This document shows positions 45,019 through 57,499 of a stretch of DNA of 64,000 bases, one piece after another (the stretch's first letter is position 1; each line of letters starts with the position of its first letter). The stretch is taken from contig NC_045127.1 in NCBI RefSeq assembly GCF_007655135.1, forward strand, positions 17,393,699-17,457,698. Direction: 5' to 3'. Under the pieces are notes generated by a model, which worked only from the letters and a program-made list of their open reading frames with translations, did not search any database and was not told the origin of the DNA. The stretch is from Punica granatum. Lineage: Eukaryota > Streptophyta > Magnoliopsida > Myrtales > Lythraceae. The position numbers and the translations under genes are program-made.

Positions 45019-48000
45019 TCACACGAACGACCAGTTGATGAACATGAAGCAGATGCAGTGGGCATTCTCCTCTTCATTCATAACCTTCCATGCCACTGCT
45101 CTCTCGTATGATACCGGCCTTCCCATGCTTGATAGGCATATTCCACCTTGGAGGCACATGAAACCCTGTTGGAGAAAGACATAGCAACATACGTTCCGAT
45201 GATAAAATATCCTATCAGAGATAAACGAACATATAGGCTGCGTAGACTAAAAGAAGTTTGATTGGGTCATTTTCCCTGTACCTGTTGCATTATCTGGGGG
45301 AATTCAGAGCACAGAGTCTTCCTTCCATTCTCGTCAAAGATTTTCTCGAGGGTAATGTCTTGGAGAGCGACCAAGGTTGTCTCTAGCATGTCAAGTCCTG
45401 CCTGATTGGCAAACGTAAACACGGGCAAAGCCTGGACATATATTTTGAAACGTGAGTTAGAATTGCACTGTTATGAGGTCAAAACCATTTAAGCAAGTGA
45501 AAGAAAACGGCACATCAGTTTACCCTTAAAGAGCAGCACATGACTGCATCTGAATGATGCCATAGCGTTTTGAGCAATGAGTCACTAACTTCGTTCTTGA
45601 GTAACTCTGCACCTAAGTAGCACCTGTCACAAAATTACTAGAGTAAGATTTTAATACTTGAAGAAAAGATATCATTGATCGTGTAGTTTATTGATTTGTA
45701 AGACGAAGTATCACTTTTGTGATACTCGTAACAAATGAAGAAAGAATGAGGAAAGGAAATCCAGTCCTGATCAGTTACATCAATTCACCTGTAGCTTTGG
45801 CAGATCCAACGGGCGAGTGTGTGAGCCTCAGGAGTGCCAGGAGGTGGCCTCAGGCCCACCTGAGAGCCGATATTCGTAGGAGAAAGAGCCAGAGCCACCC
45901 TCTGGACAGATGCTATGATGCTCCGGAGATATTGACGGGCCATTGACGCAATATTTTCCTGGAGGTGCAGTTCGAATGCAAATTGAAATGCTATTGTCAT
46001 GACAAATTTGGAGTTCCCATTTCCATTACCGGTGCTGTCTCCTGACGTTTTGTTTCCTGGTGGCTTAACCTCAAGAGCAGAAGCAAGGTCCAGTGTGCGG
46101 TTCGGACTCGAGGGGTCCTGCACATATCAAATAAAATGTTGGCTTAGAAGGGAATCTACAGGTTACGTAAAATTATGGTCAGTTTTGGAGAACTATTAGA
46201 AGTATAGTTCTTTTCAAAAAGGCAAAAAGAAAAAAAAGAAAATCCAAGCTTTCATGAAAATATTGGTTCTATTGCTTTTCCTTTAGACGGAAACTAATTC
46301 TTGTGAAGAATGGCTCTAGCTAAACCTAGAAGGTATAGATGCTTTACCGTTTTTGAATCAAGAGGAATGATGCGGAAGCCACAAGGAATTATGGGTGCAT
46401 CATCAGAAAATGATGCGTCGATCGGGGCAAATATGAGTTCCGCAGAGGTGCCGATGGCATTTTCATCTACTCCATTACATAGCTAAAGAAAAGACACATG
46501 TTAGTAAAACATTTCAAAGGTATATGTAAAGAAGAAAATTTTTTATATCCACCAAACAGAAAAGAAAACAGAGGATTTATATCCACCAAACAGAAAAGAA
46601 AAAAGAGAGGAGAGGATTTTGCTTCCATACTTGTAGGAGGAAGACATCGCTAGGCATGATCATGTCATCCCGATAATGGCCCATGTTTTCGAGCTTGATG
46701 ACCTCCATAAACTGTTCCCAACAATCAAAACGGCATTAAATTATTATAGTGAAAAGAACACCTTTTCATTTCCAATCCCAACAAGAACAAGTCAGTTAAC
46801 TTGCCTCTTCATGCTCAATTGTCTGAGCAAGTGGGAGGATAACTTGGCTCCCAAAGCTACCGAGTCGAGGCCCAGGCAAGGTACAAGGACCTGCTTTAAT
46901 GGCCGCAGCAGAGTAAGCATCAATGCTGCTGTCTGCCCACTCTGAGCGATGCTCTCGCAGGAATCTCAAGAGTATTGCTGGAGGCACGTTCTGCACATGT
47001 TTGAGGAAGAGCATAAGATCAGATGTTATGAAAATCCAAATGAAACCTTCTCTTTTATGAATTTATTTGCCTTTTTGGTTATTTAGAATAAGAAAATCCA
47101 AATGAAATCTTTTTCTTGTATTTCACAGTAGGGCAAAATCCAAAAAGATTTTCCATATTTAAAATACGCCATGAAATCTCAGTTTTACTCTTGACCGCAA
47201 AAGAATCCAAGCCTCCTGAGAGGACGAAGACCGAGGTTTTCACCTGCAGTAGCATTGAAGCTTTGGCACAGAGGACAGCACTTGTCATGGAAGGGAAGCC
47301 GGCGGCATAATTAGAAAGGTTTGTGCCCATCATCATCTTTCCTGGTGATGAGTTCACGAGCAGGGTGACATCATCGATGCCATCACTCTCCAACATTGAC
47401 CACCCATCGTCCGTAAACCCGTTAACAGCTTCGTTGAATCCCCTACACAAAAATTAGGCCCATTACATGCAGTTCAATTATAAGTGAGGGTGGAATAATA
47501 GGCTTGATGCAAGTTCCATTTCCACGCATCAATAGACCTGATTGAAACTCTGAGGTGGAAGCACAGATTTAGGACATTGGACCAGATCAGACATCGGACC
47601 AGTCTGGCCACTTGGTATGCAAGCAAACCCATTGAAACTAACAATTCTTGCTATAAGAACGTCTGGCCGGATCTTTGAATCTCGGTCAGTTCAATGTCCA
47701 GCCTGGTTCTCAAAAATATGAGTTGGACAATGAAACACATACCTGCTCAACCTCTGTCCTAATGCGCGTAGAGCAGCGGGTCTTCTCCCCCATCCCGAGA
47801 CATTTGGCTGTGAAACTTCTTGAGAAATCTGCCTCAGGTGGCGCAAAGCCTGCAAAAGGAATAATGAAGTATAAACTTTTACGAACACATGCGGGCAAAT
47901 AAAGTGGAAATTGAAAAAAAATAAGACAATGTAACCCTTCAAAAGGGATTGGGGGAGATGGCTCACCGCCATTGTTGTCTTTTGAGCAAGCAAGGTTGAT

Positions 48001-51000
48001 GACTCGTAAAGTGGGCGTAATACTTCCGGTACGCTCCATGGCTATTCCCCAAAAGAAAGAAAAGAAAAATGTAAATTTGCCAAGAAAGAAAATTGGAATG
48101 CATTGAAATAGTGAAAGAGAGTTTAAAATTCTTACCTCTAAGTCCATGTGATCAACTATGTGGATGATGGACCCTCCCCCTTCGCAGGGTCGGATCAAGT
48201 ATCCACTCGGTAATATCTCAGCCCTCACAAAATGCTGAACAGGAGGCATGCTCGGACCGTTCTGCGTGTTGTTAATCGATCTTTCACAGACCTGAGGTAA
48301 GACGTCAAAAACAGCAACATTGCATCAAAGGCTATTGAGTGAAAAAAGAAAGGCTAATCATCAAAATGCACCCCTAACAATGAGGATGAGGTCACCTTTG
48401 GTTTTCTGATTAAAAGAAATGACGAAAAATGAAGAACCCAAAATAGAAATCCCTGATCTAATAAAATTTCAATACGTGGGGAACCTCATACAAACATATC
48501 ATGTCAGATAAGAATATTATTGGAAATGCAAGAAGTGCATACCACGAGACTTCCATCTTCCATAACAGATGTATATCGGAGCAACCAGAAGTCACGAGCT
48601 GGAGCCAGAGTGGTAGGGGCATAGAGCTATATAGAGCAAAGGAACCACAGAAACGGAAACTCAATTAGCAATAACAGTTCATGAGCAACTCATACATAAA
48701 GTGAGGGGAAGCACTGACGGAGTACCTGCATGTAGAGCAACTCGATGGTTCCACCGCTTCCAGTGGACAGCACGTTCAGCACATCCACGGCTCGGCAGTC
48801 TCTGAACCATGAGGGCCGATCCTTGAGGATTTCTGCAACCTGTCCGGGAAGGGATTCTCAATGAGTCCTTAATGAATACATAGAAATAAAAGTAAACAGT
48901 GTATAGAAGTGATCGAGGGACTTACTCGTGTCGGTTCGAGACCCACCAAGCCACAGGCACGTGCTGCCACACCAGTGCAACCGTGAGAAATAGCAACGAT
49001 TCCAATGGAATCCGGACCAGGCTGCACACAGGTAGTTATTAGAACTACAGTGCTCTAAGATAAAAACACTAAAATAATTATTTGAAAATAATTAGAAGAT
49101 AATAACAGCAGCTGATTCATTCTCTAAATTCCTAAGAGTTCTGACAAATTCATTGAAAAAGAAAAACATGCACTAGAAAAGCAGGTCATGCTTATTTATT
49201 TATTTATTTATAGTTCTTATTATTTAATTTATTTTTTCTATTGCTTTTTGTTAAAAGCATCATGTATTGGGGGAAGTTAATCGGAGGAGAGAAAGAAACC
49301 AGCATAAACAATTGTATAGTTTAACTCGGGCTCCTGAAAAATCACACATTTCACAATTCCTATACATGGCACTCGCAGAAGCATGCGACATTCTCTTGCA
49401 TTTTCCGAGGAAAGGCGAAACACGGAATCATTTGTATATGATAATTATAAACAATAGCGAGTATTGTGTAGTTTTTTGAAGATGCACATGCTTCAGATTC
49501 ACTTTGGAGCTTAACGAGAATAGTAGGCGAATGAGCACAATATAAAGATTTTGCAAGACGATGAAACGGAATGTGGCAATATATTACAGAATGAGATAAA
49601 GCCGGCATTAAGTTACCTTCATCCCAGGCAATTGGACCCACTCCACAGCAGTTCCAGTGGCCTTTGAGAGAAACTCTGCTAGAGTCTCCTCTGCAATAGA
49701 CAGAAGTCTGGAAAAAAGAAAACATGACATCATCTTATAAAATTGTTTCATCACCACAATAATGAAAAGAGACTTCACAAAAAACTCAACATCTGATCGG
49801 TCTCGAGAGAGGAAAAGTAATGCAAACTAACCCAGCAGGGCTTGCATCCTTTGGCGGATGCTGAGGAGTCAGGTGGTGCTGACCGCTTGTGACAACTGAT
49901 TCACAGCTTGTGTCTGTCGTAGCGAGAGTCGCCTGTAAGACAGAGGAAATGAGATGTTAAGCATATGTTGCTGAATACATGATTTGATGAAGCTTTTGTT
50001 GACATATGTGCTCGATTCTGAAGCAGTACTCTGTTGAATCTGGTACAGATGAACGGAAGGGTAATCGCAATGTCGAATAGTTTCATTTATCAAAGCGCTC
50101 ACTTTTCAAGGTTTACTCGATCTTCCATAGCACACATGGCCTTACTGCAAATGTTTTGGTAGTTTTGTAATGACTACACTATTGTTTCGGGGGAAAAGAA
50201 AAAAACTCTTAGAAGTTACACCTAAATGTTTTTTGATTTGAAAAGAAAGCCTTTTTTGAATGGTTAATTGCTCGATGAGATCAGTTGGACAAAATTGATC
50301 TTTATTCAGAGCTTTCATATTTATTTTCTTTTGAACAACTGTATTACCTGCATGATTGGAATGACAGGATAGAAAAAGAGCAGAACGGAATCATTATACA
50401 GCATAGTCTAGCTTCATTTTGGACATTCCAATCGCAGACACTTCCATCCCACAGGTATAAAGATATTATGGCAGTTTAGTTTAGTAGTTTCCAAAAATCA
50501 GAAGGAAAAAGTTATACCCACAAAACAACTGATTTTAACAATATATTGCGGAGTGAAAGATGGGCATCTCACATTCTGTGTCTGTTGTCGGAAATAGCTG
50601 TTCTCATAGACGAGCTGTGAAACTTGCTTCTGCAGCCGATCGTTCTCCTCCATCAGGAGCTTGTTCATCGCTGTCAGTTTCCGATTCACAGCTTGGAGAC
50701 GCGACGCCTCTTTTCGCTGCTTCTCTCGGCATCTACAAGATACAGAAAAACCGAAACAGATAATCTTCAGATTCTAAGAACCTCTTAAGCAAAAATGTAA
50801 AGCTCAAGTAGAGATGCAAAATAGAAAAAGCCCCAAGTTAGAAAATTACTGAGAGAAAGTAAAATAATAAAACAATTGTAACTAGACCTGTTGTTTGCAT
50901 ATTATCGATTTCTGGAAAACTGTTCTCAGATTTCTAGGATTTCATTCTTCTCCTACCGAGGAAAGAAGAGTTGAAAGAAAAGATATTCCAGATTGCAGTT

Positions 51001-51408
51001 AAATGGACATTATCATCTACCACGTCGAATAACTGAGTAAAGTGCAATCTAGACAGACTTTAAATTTAATTCCTTATTTCTATGTAAAGGACAAAAATAG
51101 AAAACTCGAAAGTTCTTCCAATCTCCCAGAACCTCAAAAAAGGCTCTTAACGGAGATCATGTGATGTTAAAATCAATGACGTTATACCTTCGGTTCTGAA
51201 ACCAGACTTTGATCTGCTTGGGCTCAATGTTGGAGAGGATTGGACACTCCCTGATAAGCTGTTGCCTTCGGAGGGAGCTCGGTTTTGGGCACTCGTGGTA
51301 CAGTCTCTCAAGCGCCTCCACCTGCTCGGGAGTGTAGCGGACGTACTTCCCGTTGTCCATCGCCATCTTGTGCCCACCATCCTTACAGGATGAAGTCACC
51401 GCCATCAT
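45019..51408 (-). CDS. HB8: Class III HD-ZIP transcription factor, ATHB8 type, 18 exons
   Basis: Exons: 51188-51408, 50573-50732, 49832-49932, 49617-49707, 48926-49021, 48726-48839, 48543-48626, 48136-48291, 47967-48041, 47743-47849, 47244-47442, 46805-46990, 46631-46711, 46348-46482, 45789-46117, 45524-45623, 45282-45431, 45019-45165. They total 2532 nt, coding for 843 residues, close to the family's usual 830-850. Order: homeodomain (about 18-80; IEPKQIKVWFQNRRCREKQR), leucine zipper (about 82-126), START lipid-binding domain (about 160-385), SAD region, MEKHLA domain (about 690-843), ending CICFMFINWSFV. The start MMAVTSSCKDGG, LLVNSSPGKMMM and ESDGIDDV favour the ATHB8 clade over REV, PHB/PHV and ATHB15. 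This family acts in the nucleus; ATHB8 marks procambium and vascular differentiation. All splice sites are GT-AG except the GC donor of intron 12. No disruption is seen. The transcript is subject to miR165/166 cleavage. Confidence 0.95.
46712..46804 (-). other. Intron 12 of the HB8-type gene, GC-AG class
   Basis: Exon 12 ends CATGAAGAG and is followed by GCAAGT; the next exon starts TTTATGGAGG after GGGAACAG. The conserved protein junction EHEE-FMEVIK demands this cut, and no GT donor nearby keeps the frame. GC-AG introns are about 1 percent of plant introns and normally have exactly this extended AG|GCAAGT consensus. Confidence 0.88.
49012..49627 (-). promoter_or_regulatory. miR165/166 target site split by intron 4
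   Basis: The 21-nt site exists only in spliced RNA. Its first 11 bases (CTGGGATGAAG) end exon 4 at 49617, and the other 10 (CCTGGTCCGG) start exon 5 at 49021. It encodes PGMKPGP in the START domain. The match to the HD-ZIP III consensus site is complete, so the gene should be under normal miR165/166 control. Intron 4 is 595 bp. Confidence 0.93.
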
Positions 51409-52665
51409 CCTTTCAAATTCGACCAACAAAACAAAAATATTTCATTTCAAAGCTCAGTAGCTGGGTTTTGGAGCAAGCCCACAGTTGTGCATCTTCTTAC
51501 AAGAATGAATACAATTTTCTGCAACAAATTTCTCCAAAAAGTAGAAGAAGTTTTTGGCTACTTCATTGACAAGTGCATACTTGTCCCTTATCTTTTTCAT
51601 ATCTCCTGAGGATAAACATGACCGAATCTGGGACAGTTTTCGACAACCAAACAGACCGATTTCTCATAATTTTACAGAGAACAAACACAAGTCACACGAA
51701 ACAACTTGGAACATCAAAGGACACGTTTTGTCTTGACAGACTCTTCAATGAGAGGGGTAAGAACAGGAACTAGGATGTGTCTCCATATCAAGCATATCCT
51801 CGAAGATTCCTCACAAAGACCTAGAAGAATTTGAGTTGAAGCAATTTATGTCGGCACATAGATCCCATGTTTCCTCTCAAAAACAAGGATATGATCATGA
51901 TGAAGACTTTTCCATTACTTTTTCTGGATTTTCTTTTGTAGGGATCCAATATTTGAGGTTTTCCATGTCCATATATATCAGAGGAAATCAAGAACAAAAA
52001 CTCTTGAGTCTCAAACTCGATATCGACTCACACCCGTAGCACAACATAACTACCCATATCTATACAGGATCATCGTTTTCTGAAAATCTAGAATATTTTT
52101 GGGAAGAACTCATTGTTTCTCTGGGTCCGTCGGGAGGGGAAAAAAAAAATTCATGGACAAACAACTCCAAAGACGATTAAGTCCGAAAACTTTAAAAAAA
52201 AAAATTGATACCAAGAACTCCTCAGCCAATAATAGAAAACGGTGGAAAACAAGTGAAAAGGAAAACATTTTCCCAACAACACGAACACAAGGTTGAGCTA
52301 CAACCCGATCCCCAATGGGCAAAAGAGAAACTGAGCAACCATTTAAAGCGAACATTTTCACTACCTTCGACTGGAACTTTACGGGGGGGTGGATGAGAGA
52401 GTCGCCGTCAGTGCCCAAGAACCAGACAGACAGAGACCCTCTGTTGTTTCATCACCATTTACAGGCACCCCTTTCCCCAATCAACCGGAGAACCAAAGAC
52501 CTTTCTTCGAGAGGCAGCAGACGGCAGAGCTCGGGGCCTCAAAGTTCTGCACTTTACACATGAAACTGAGGAATCAAGAGCTGCAGTGCTGCCCAGTTGA
52601 GCCAGTTGGAGGTAGTGAAGATGAGACGGAGGAAACGCCTCCCTGTTCTCTGTTTCAAGTAAAAC
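51409..52665 (-). other. 5' leader region of the HB8-type gene
   Basis: About 1.25 kb lies between the inferred transcription start and the ATG. HD-ZIP III genes commonly have long leaders that include an intron, and one may be present, but I could not assign splice sites. Several upstream ATGs and short frames occur. Auxin-response-like TGTCTG/TGTCTC hexamers (minus strand) lie near 52,423-52,436. Confidence 0.45.
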
Positions 52666-52691
52666 GTTAAGAATGGGGGAGTGAAAGTGAC

Positions 52692-52773
52692 TGATATATT
52701 GGGGATTGGGATTTTGGGGAGACACAGAGAGAGAGAGGGAAGAAGAGAGATGAGAGATCCCAACTACCAGACA
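52692..52773 (-). promoter_or_regulatory. Core promoter of the HB8-type gene: TATA-like box and auxin-response-like hexamers
   Basis: On the minus strand, AATATATCA (52692-52700) is a TATA-like box that would place the start near 52,665. TGTCTC (52719-52724) and TGTCTG (52768-52773) lie just upstream, with a CT repeat (52,726-52,740) typical of plant promoters between them. In Arabidopsis, ATHB8 is a direct MONOPTEROS/ARF5 target through a TGTCTG-type element. Single hexamers are frequent by chance, so the functional claim is inference. Confidence 0.45.
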
Positions 52774-55495
52774 GGATTGGAGAGGACCAAAGAGGATGTT
52801 CTGTTTTGTTTTCACATAATTTTTCCTTTCCTGGTTTTGTCTTCTTTTTTTTTCCCCCTTTCTTTTAATCATATCAATCAAAATTCCCACTTTTCACTTA
52901 TTATTATTAAAAAACCTCATTTCTGATAATAAAAAAAAGTATAGCGATATAATAAGTCATTGTCTAATAATAATAAAATTTAATGTCCAATTTCTATTTT
53001 TTTATATTAAACCTAACTTCCTTTGTAAACGACAAAAAAAAGCTCACTTCTTTTTTTTATTTTGGTTATTTCTTCATTTAATTCTTACAATTATCTTAGA
53101 AAACTATGCCAAAAAAACTATGATTTGCTATAATTAATTAACAAGTGGGGGTTAATCCCCAGCTCTTTTATGTGCTGCTTTTTCCCCCTTGCTTGCTTTA
53201 TGTAGTTGCTGTTTGTTTCTATTATAAAAAGAAATTAATTTTTTTAGCTCTTTCCAATTCATTTCAGGCGCGTGCATTCAGACGTTCGTTATTTGAGGAT
53301 TGGAGAAACATGACGTCACTCCCTAATCTTGCAATATGTATCAAGTCATTCCCCCACATTTTGGTGATTATACATGTCACTCAGTAAGCTTTTCATTTTT
53401 GTCAAATTACTCCCTAAAATTTCAAATTTAAGAAGTTACCAAACAAATCACAAGGGAAGAGCATAACGTGTTGGGCAACAAAAAAAGTGTTATTTGCAAT
53501 ATCAATAGGCCATAATTCCCTATAAGGCGGAATTCGCCCAAGAGTAGTTGTTCTGTTGTGAAATTATATAAAATGATAAATCGCTAGCTCGCGAACACAG
53601 ATGGGCTACTGGCCTAGGAAAGGTTGGAAATCTACCTTAATGAGCTTGTCCAATAATGTTTGCGAGGGCATAGTATGGTAAATTCATGATAGCAACGCCA
53701 GAAACTCAGCTCAAATTATGTAAACATAAAAATAAAGTTTAGACAAATAATAAAGATTTGGATGCCCTATTTCACATGAGCCACACTTGAACTTTAGCCG
53801 GGGATTCCTTTTTCTAACTTTAACCATAGGATACCTTGCAAAGGGACACACCTTTTAAAAAACACTTCTTTACAAGGGAATATCATCAAAATCCTAAAAG
53901 TCAATGAAATTTTACCCATGTAGCCAGTCAATGCAAAGTCCTTTAAGGGAACCCCAAAATTTTCAAAAATCAAAGTTTTCTTGGCCTCTTTCTCAAATTG
54001 CCACCGAATATTCAAAAATTTGAACAAGTATTCATTGGTTGACAAGTCACTACTCAAATGGGTTAAAAATCAACAATATTGGCTTATTAGACCAAGTCAA
54101 AGTGGAGGGTTGATTCTACCATTTTGTGCATTCATAAACAAACACTAACAATAACATAACTCCCTCATATGGCATATAAAGAATGTGGTTATGTTATATT
54201 ATTATCATTTCCATTATATGAATTGATACGCAAAAAGTCGGCATATTGGAGAGGGTTAGATATTGAAATTCCTCTTTCGGACTATTGCAACATAAATTAG
54301 AAAGAATAAATAGTAATGTGGAATGCAATCTTCTCTTGATGGTGATACAAACATGACGCTAGATATGGCGCGGTTGAAATGTCATTAGTTGTTTCTCCTC
54401 TGCCACTTGGATCACCCGCTTGGAATAATTTAGGAAGTAAAATCTAATGAAACTAAATTAACTATTGAGTGCGCCATTAAAGCAGGATTTACCGGATCAT
54501 TATAAATATAATCTAAACTTAGAAGATAAGGCAGCTAGCAACATCAATGGCTTAACTCAAAAGACAACACCCCCACACAAAAGAGGAAAACAAAAAAATC
54601 GAAAAAGCAAGATTGAATCTCTTTTATTTATTCAATTTTAGATTATTTTCTATAACAATAAATTTATTTATTACACACATTTTTTTTAAGTGTCAACGGC
54701 TATGACAATGGACATGAGCTGGTAAAAGCGGCAAACATGCCCCGCCACTTACGCCAGTGAATTAGAAAATTCGGCGCCACTAATTGGAAAAAAGAAAATT
54801 AATTAGAAAGGAAAAAAAAGGGGGGAGAAAAAGATAATTGAATTTAGTATTGTATTTTGGCCTTTTTACTTTTTGGTCGGGGAGGCGTGTAGTGAACCGA
54901 CACGTGTGAGCCCATGTTTGGTAGCGTGTGGTCGACGACAGAGGACAATATCTTCTCCCAATTCGGGTGCGGATGGTGGGGATGGGCCCACAAGTGTGGG
55001 CCCTCCCCACCCGGCACGCGTGAGGACTCCCTTCTAACTTTACACCCAAGCAGCGGCCACAATTTCCCCTTTCCTTCCTCTTTTCTTTCCTTTTTTTTTT
55101 CCGATACCTTATTTTTGTGTATATTGTTTATTGGGCCGGCTTAAAAAAAATTACTAAATATTAATTTTTTATTGGAAATATTGATTTTCTTTTGGCCGAA
55201 GAAATTTTAATTTTTTTTTTATAAATCATAATATCTGAAAGTCCAATTGGGTCTCGATTAATCCGGTCGAGCTGGGTCGCCCCATTAAAAGGTAAAATTC
55301 CTCCAATATGGATTTTCTGCATTTACGAGGACTCAAACCGATATCCTTACTCAAGCGAAATAAATACCGAACTGCTTAAACAAACTCATATTGGTTAGAA
55401 ACTATAGTTTTATTTATTAGACACATCGGTTAGCTCATGCGCAAGTACAATTTCTTTTGAGCACTAGTTTAACAATTTTAATTTCAATTTTTACC
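52774..55495. other. Upstream intergenic region of the HB8-type gene
   Basis: AT-rich with no gene recognised. Several weak frames match nothing. A GC-rich patch at 54,930-55,030 contains the near-perfect palindrome GGGCCCACAAGTGTGGGCCC (54,984-55,003), which has TCP/site-II-like GGGCCCA cores on both strands. The first 2 kb are the likely regulatory region of the HD-ZIP gene. Confidence 0.5.
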
Positions 55496-55663
55496 ATGTG
55501 ATTTAGCTCAGATGGTTCGGCGTTTGCTCCCATTTGATAAACTATCAAATTCGAATCTTGTAAATGGAAAAAATTCACGACGTGATGGTTTTAGGTACGT
55601 CGTAAATGCCTGAATTTACCAAGGATTTCTGAATAACAAATCGTATACGCTGAAAAAAAAAAG
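55496..55663 (+). mobile_element. tRNA-derived SINE-like unit
   Basis: An A-box-like TTAGCTCAGATGG (55503-55515) and a B-box-like AATTCGAATCT (55548-55558) have tRNA-like spacing. A unique body and a run of ten A residues ending near 55,663 follow. The folded tRNA is not intact (no sound anticodon stem), so it is a SINE head and not a tRNA gene. No clear flanking duplication. Confidence 0.5.
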
Positions 55664-57499
55664 TGAGTAGCATATATACTCGGACATAAGGGAAAATTAT
55701 GATATTTATACTTATAAACAGAGCAATGATATTCGAAGGTTAGATAGATCAAATTAATCATGTTAATAGACCCTCATTTACAATTCAAAATATAGTACCA
55801 TACTTTGGTGGAGATGTATGATCGAATTAAAACCATGGGCATTTATGTTGTGACTAGGTTTACTATTGAAATTGTGGCTTGACCTTTTTTTGTCGGTTAG
55901 CAGTAGACACGCATGTATAGTTACATTACACGTATTGGAATATAGAAAAGGCACTGGCGCCTTTGCCTTGTCGCAATCTCTATCGGCCCTCCTTCCACTA
56001 TAAACCTAATAAACAGCTTAATCCGGGCATTGGTCCTTGCCAATCGCTCATTAGTCATTTCCATTGTAAATACTAGCTAGGAAGAAGGATCATGGGACCC
56101 TACTTGTAAATTCCCCTGCGTGAATCTAAATTGTCCACAGCAGTCTAATAATATCGAGCGAAGACCTAGTTGGGTCATGGCTCAACCGATCAAAATATTA
56201 AAGGCTAGATTAAAACCTCTAGAAGACTTAGACCTTCAATTCCAGCACATCATAAGAGCAACTCTTAACAATCCATAGAATGATATTGTTTTCGGTTATA
56301 AAAAAGATTTACTGACAAAATATGAGGAAATAGAAGTTTAAATAAAAGGATTTGAGTTAATCCCACCAGGAAATTATCAAATTTAGAATCCCTTAATTTC
56401 TAAACGAAAAAGTAATGGGCAAGCTCTAACGTGCAATTTATTGCACCATATAATCAAAATAAGTTACTCCAATTTGTAGTAAGTTACATGAATTTCTGCT
56501 AAATTACTAATAAAAGAAGTAAATTACTAACCAAGAGGTAAATTTACGCAAATTCTGAAGTAAATTACACGTTTCTCGAAAAAAGATACACTGATTTCTA
56601 AAAACTCCACATAACTTCTTATTAAAATATTTAACTTTTACTCACATATTTAGTAATTTATGTGATTATATAATACGAATAATTTTATTGATTGCACCGT
56701 AGAGCTTGCCAAAAGTAAAGCATTGCATTTCACCTTTTGTTGTTCTTAGGATGATGTTGTTTCCCATGAGTTTCTTTAATTTTCCTTTTGCTTTTTTTAA
56801 TTTATTTTTTCATCTTTCCTTCTTTTGCAAATTAAAATAAAATTGTTCTCCATGATCAATATTCCTGCGTTCGGGTCGGCCACTGACGCCGTGACGCGTG
56901 TGGTGCTGCCTTCGGCGTGGGAGCTGAAGCTCTCTCGGGCGGATCAAAGGAGGAAGGAAACATTCTCTTTGGGAAAGCGGAAGCGTCAGGCTCTGGTCCC
57001 ATTTATCATTTCGTCGACGTAACGGACATTTATCATCATCTTAATAAAAAAAAAATTTCGGTTGATTCATCTTAATAAAATTATTATTACTATGACTATT
57101 ATTAAATAGATGAAAATGATCTCACACCAAATTAAAGAAACAAAATTTTTTATCAATTCAAGGCGAGGTACGATGCCTCATACAAGCAGACAATCTTCCG
57201 TTAAAAAATAATGGCATGAAATTCAGTACTATTTTAGTCTTCACGTGAAGGAGTGAACAAAAGATTGTTTAAATTGGTGTTCCAAAAATTGAAAAAAAAA
57301 AAAAAAAAAAAAAAAACAAATCAATGGCGTGGAAGATGATTTTCACACTTACAGTAGAGACGGGCTATTCTTCACAAGAGACATGGGCATTCACAATCTC
57401 GAAGTAGAGCTCTGGATTCCAGGGTAGTTTATGACCTATTTTAGGCCTCTCGATTAATGATAATCTTGTTCTAATGCCCTTAATTTCGGATTGCAGTAT
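55664..57499. other. Intergenic, AT-rich
   Basis: No supported gene. A run of about 25 A residues ends near 57,316, possibly the tail of a retroposed sequence or a plain homopolymer. A 65-codon frame at 56,825-57,022 lies in a small GC-rich patch and matches nothing I recognise. Confidence 0.45.

Noticed and set aside
55496..55567. A tRNA gene
   Set aside because: A and B boxes are present, but acceptor and anticodon stems do not pair and a non-tRNA body with an A-tail follows, which fits a SINE better.
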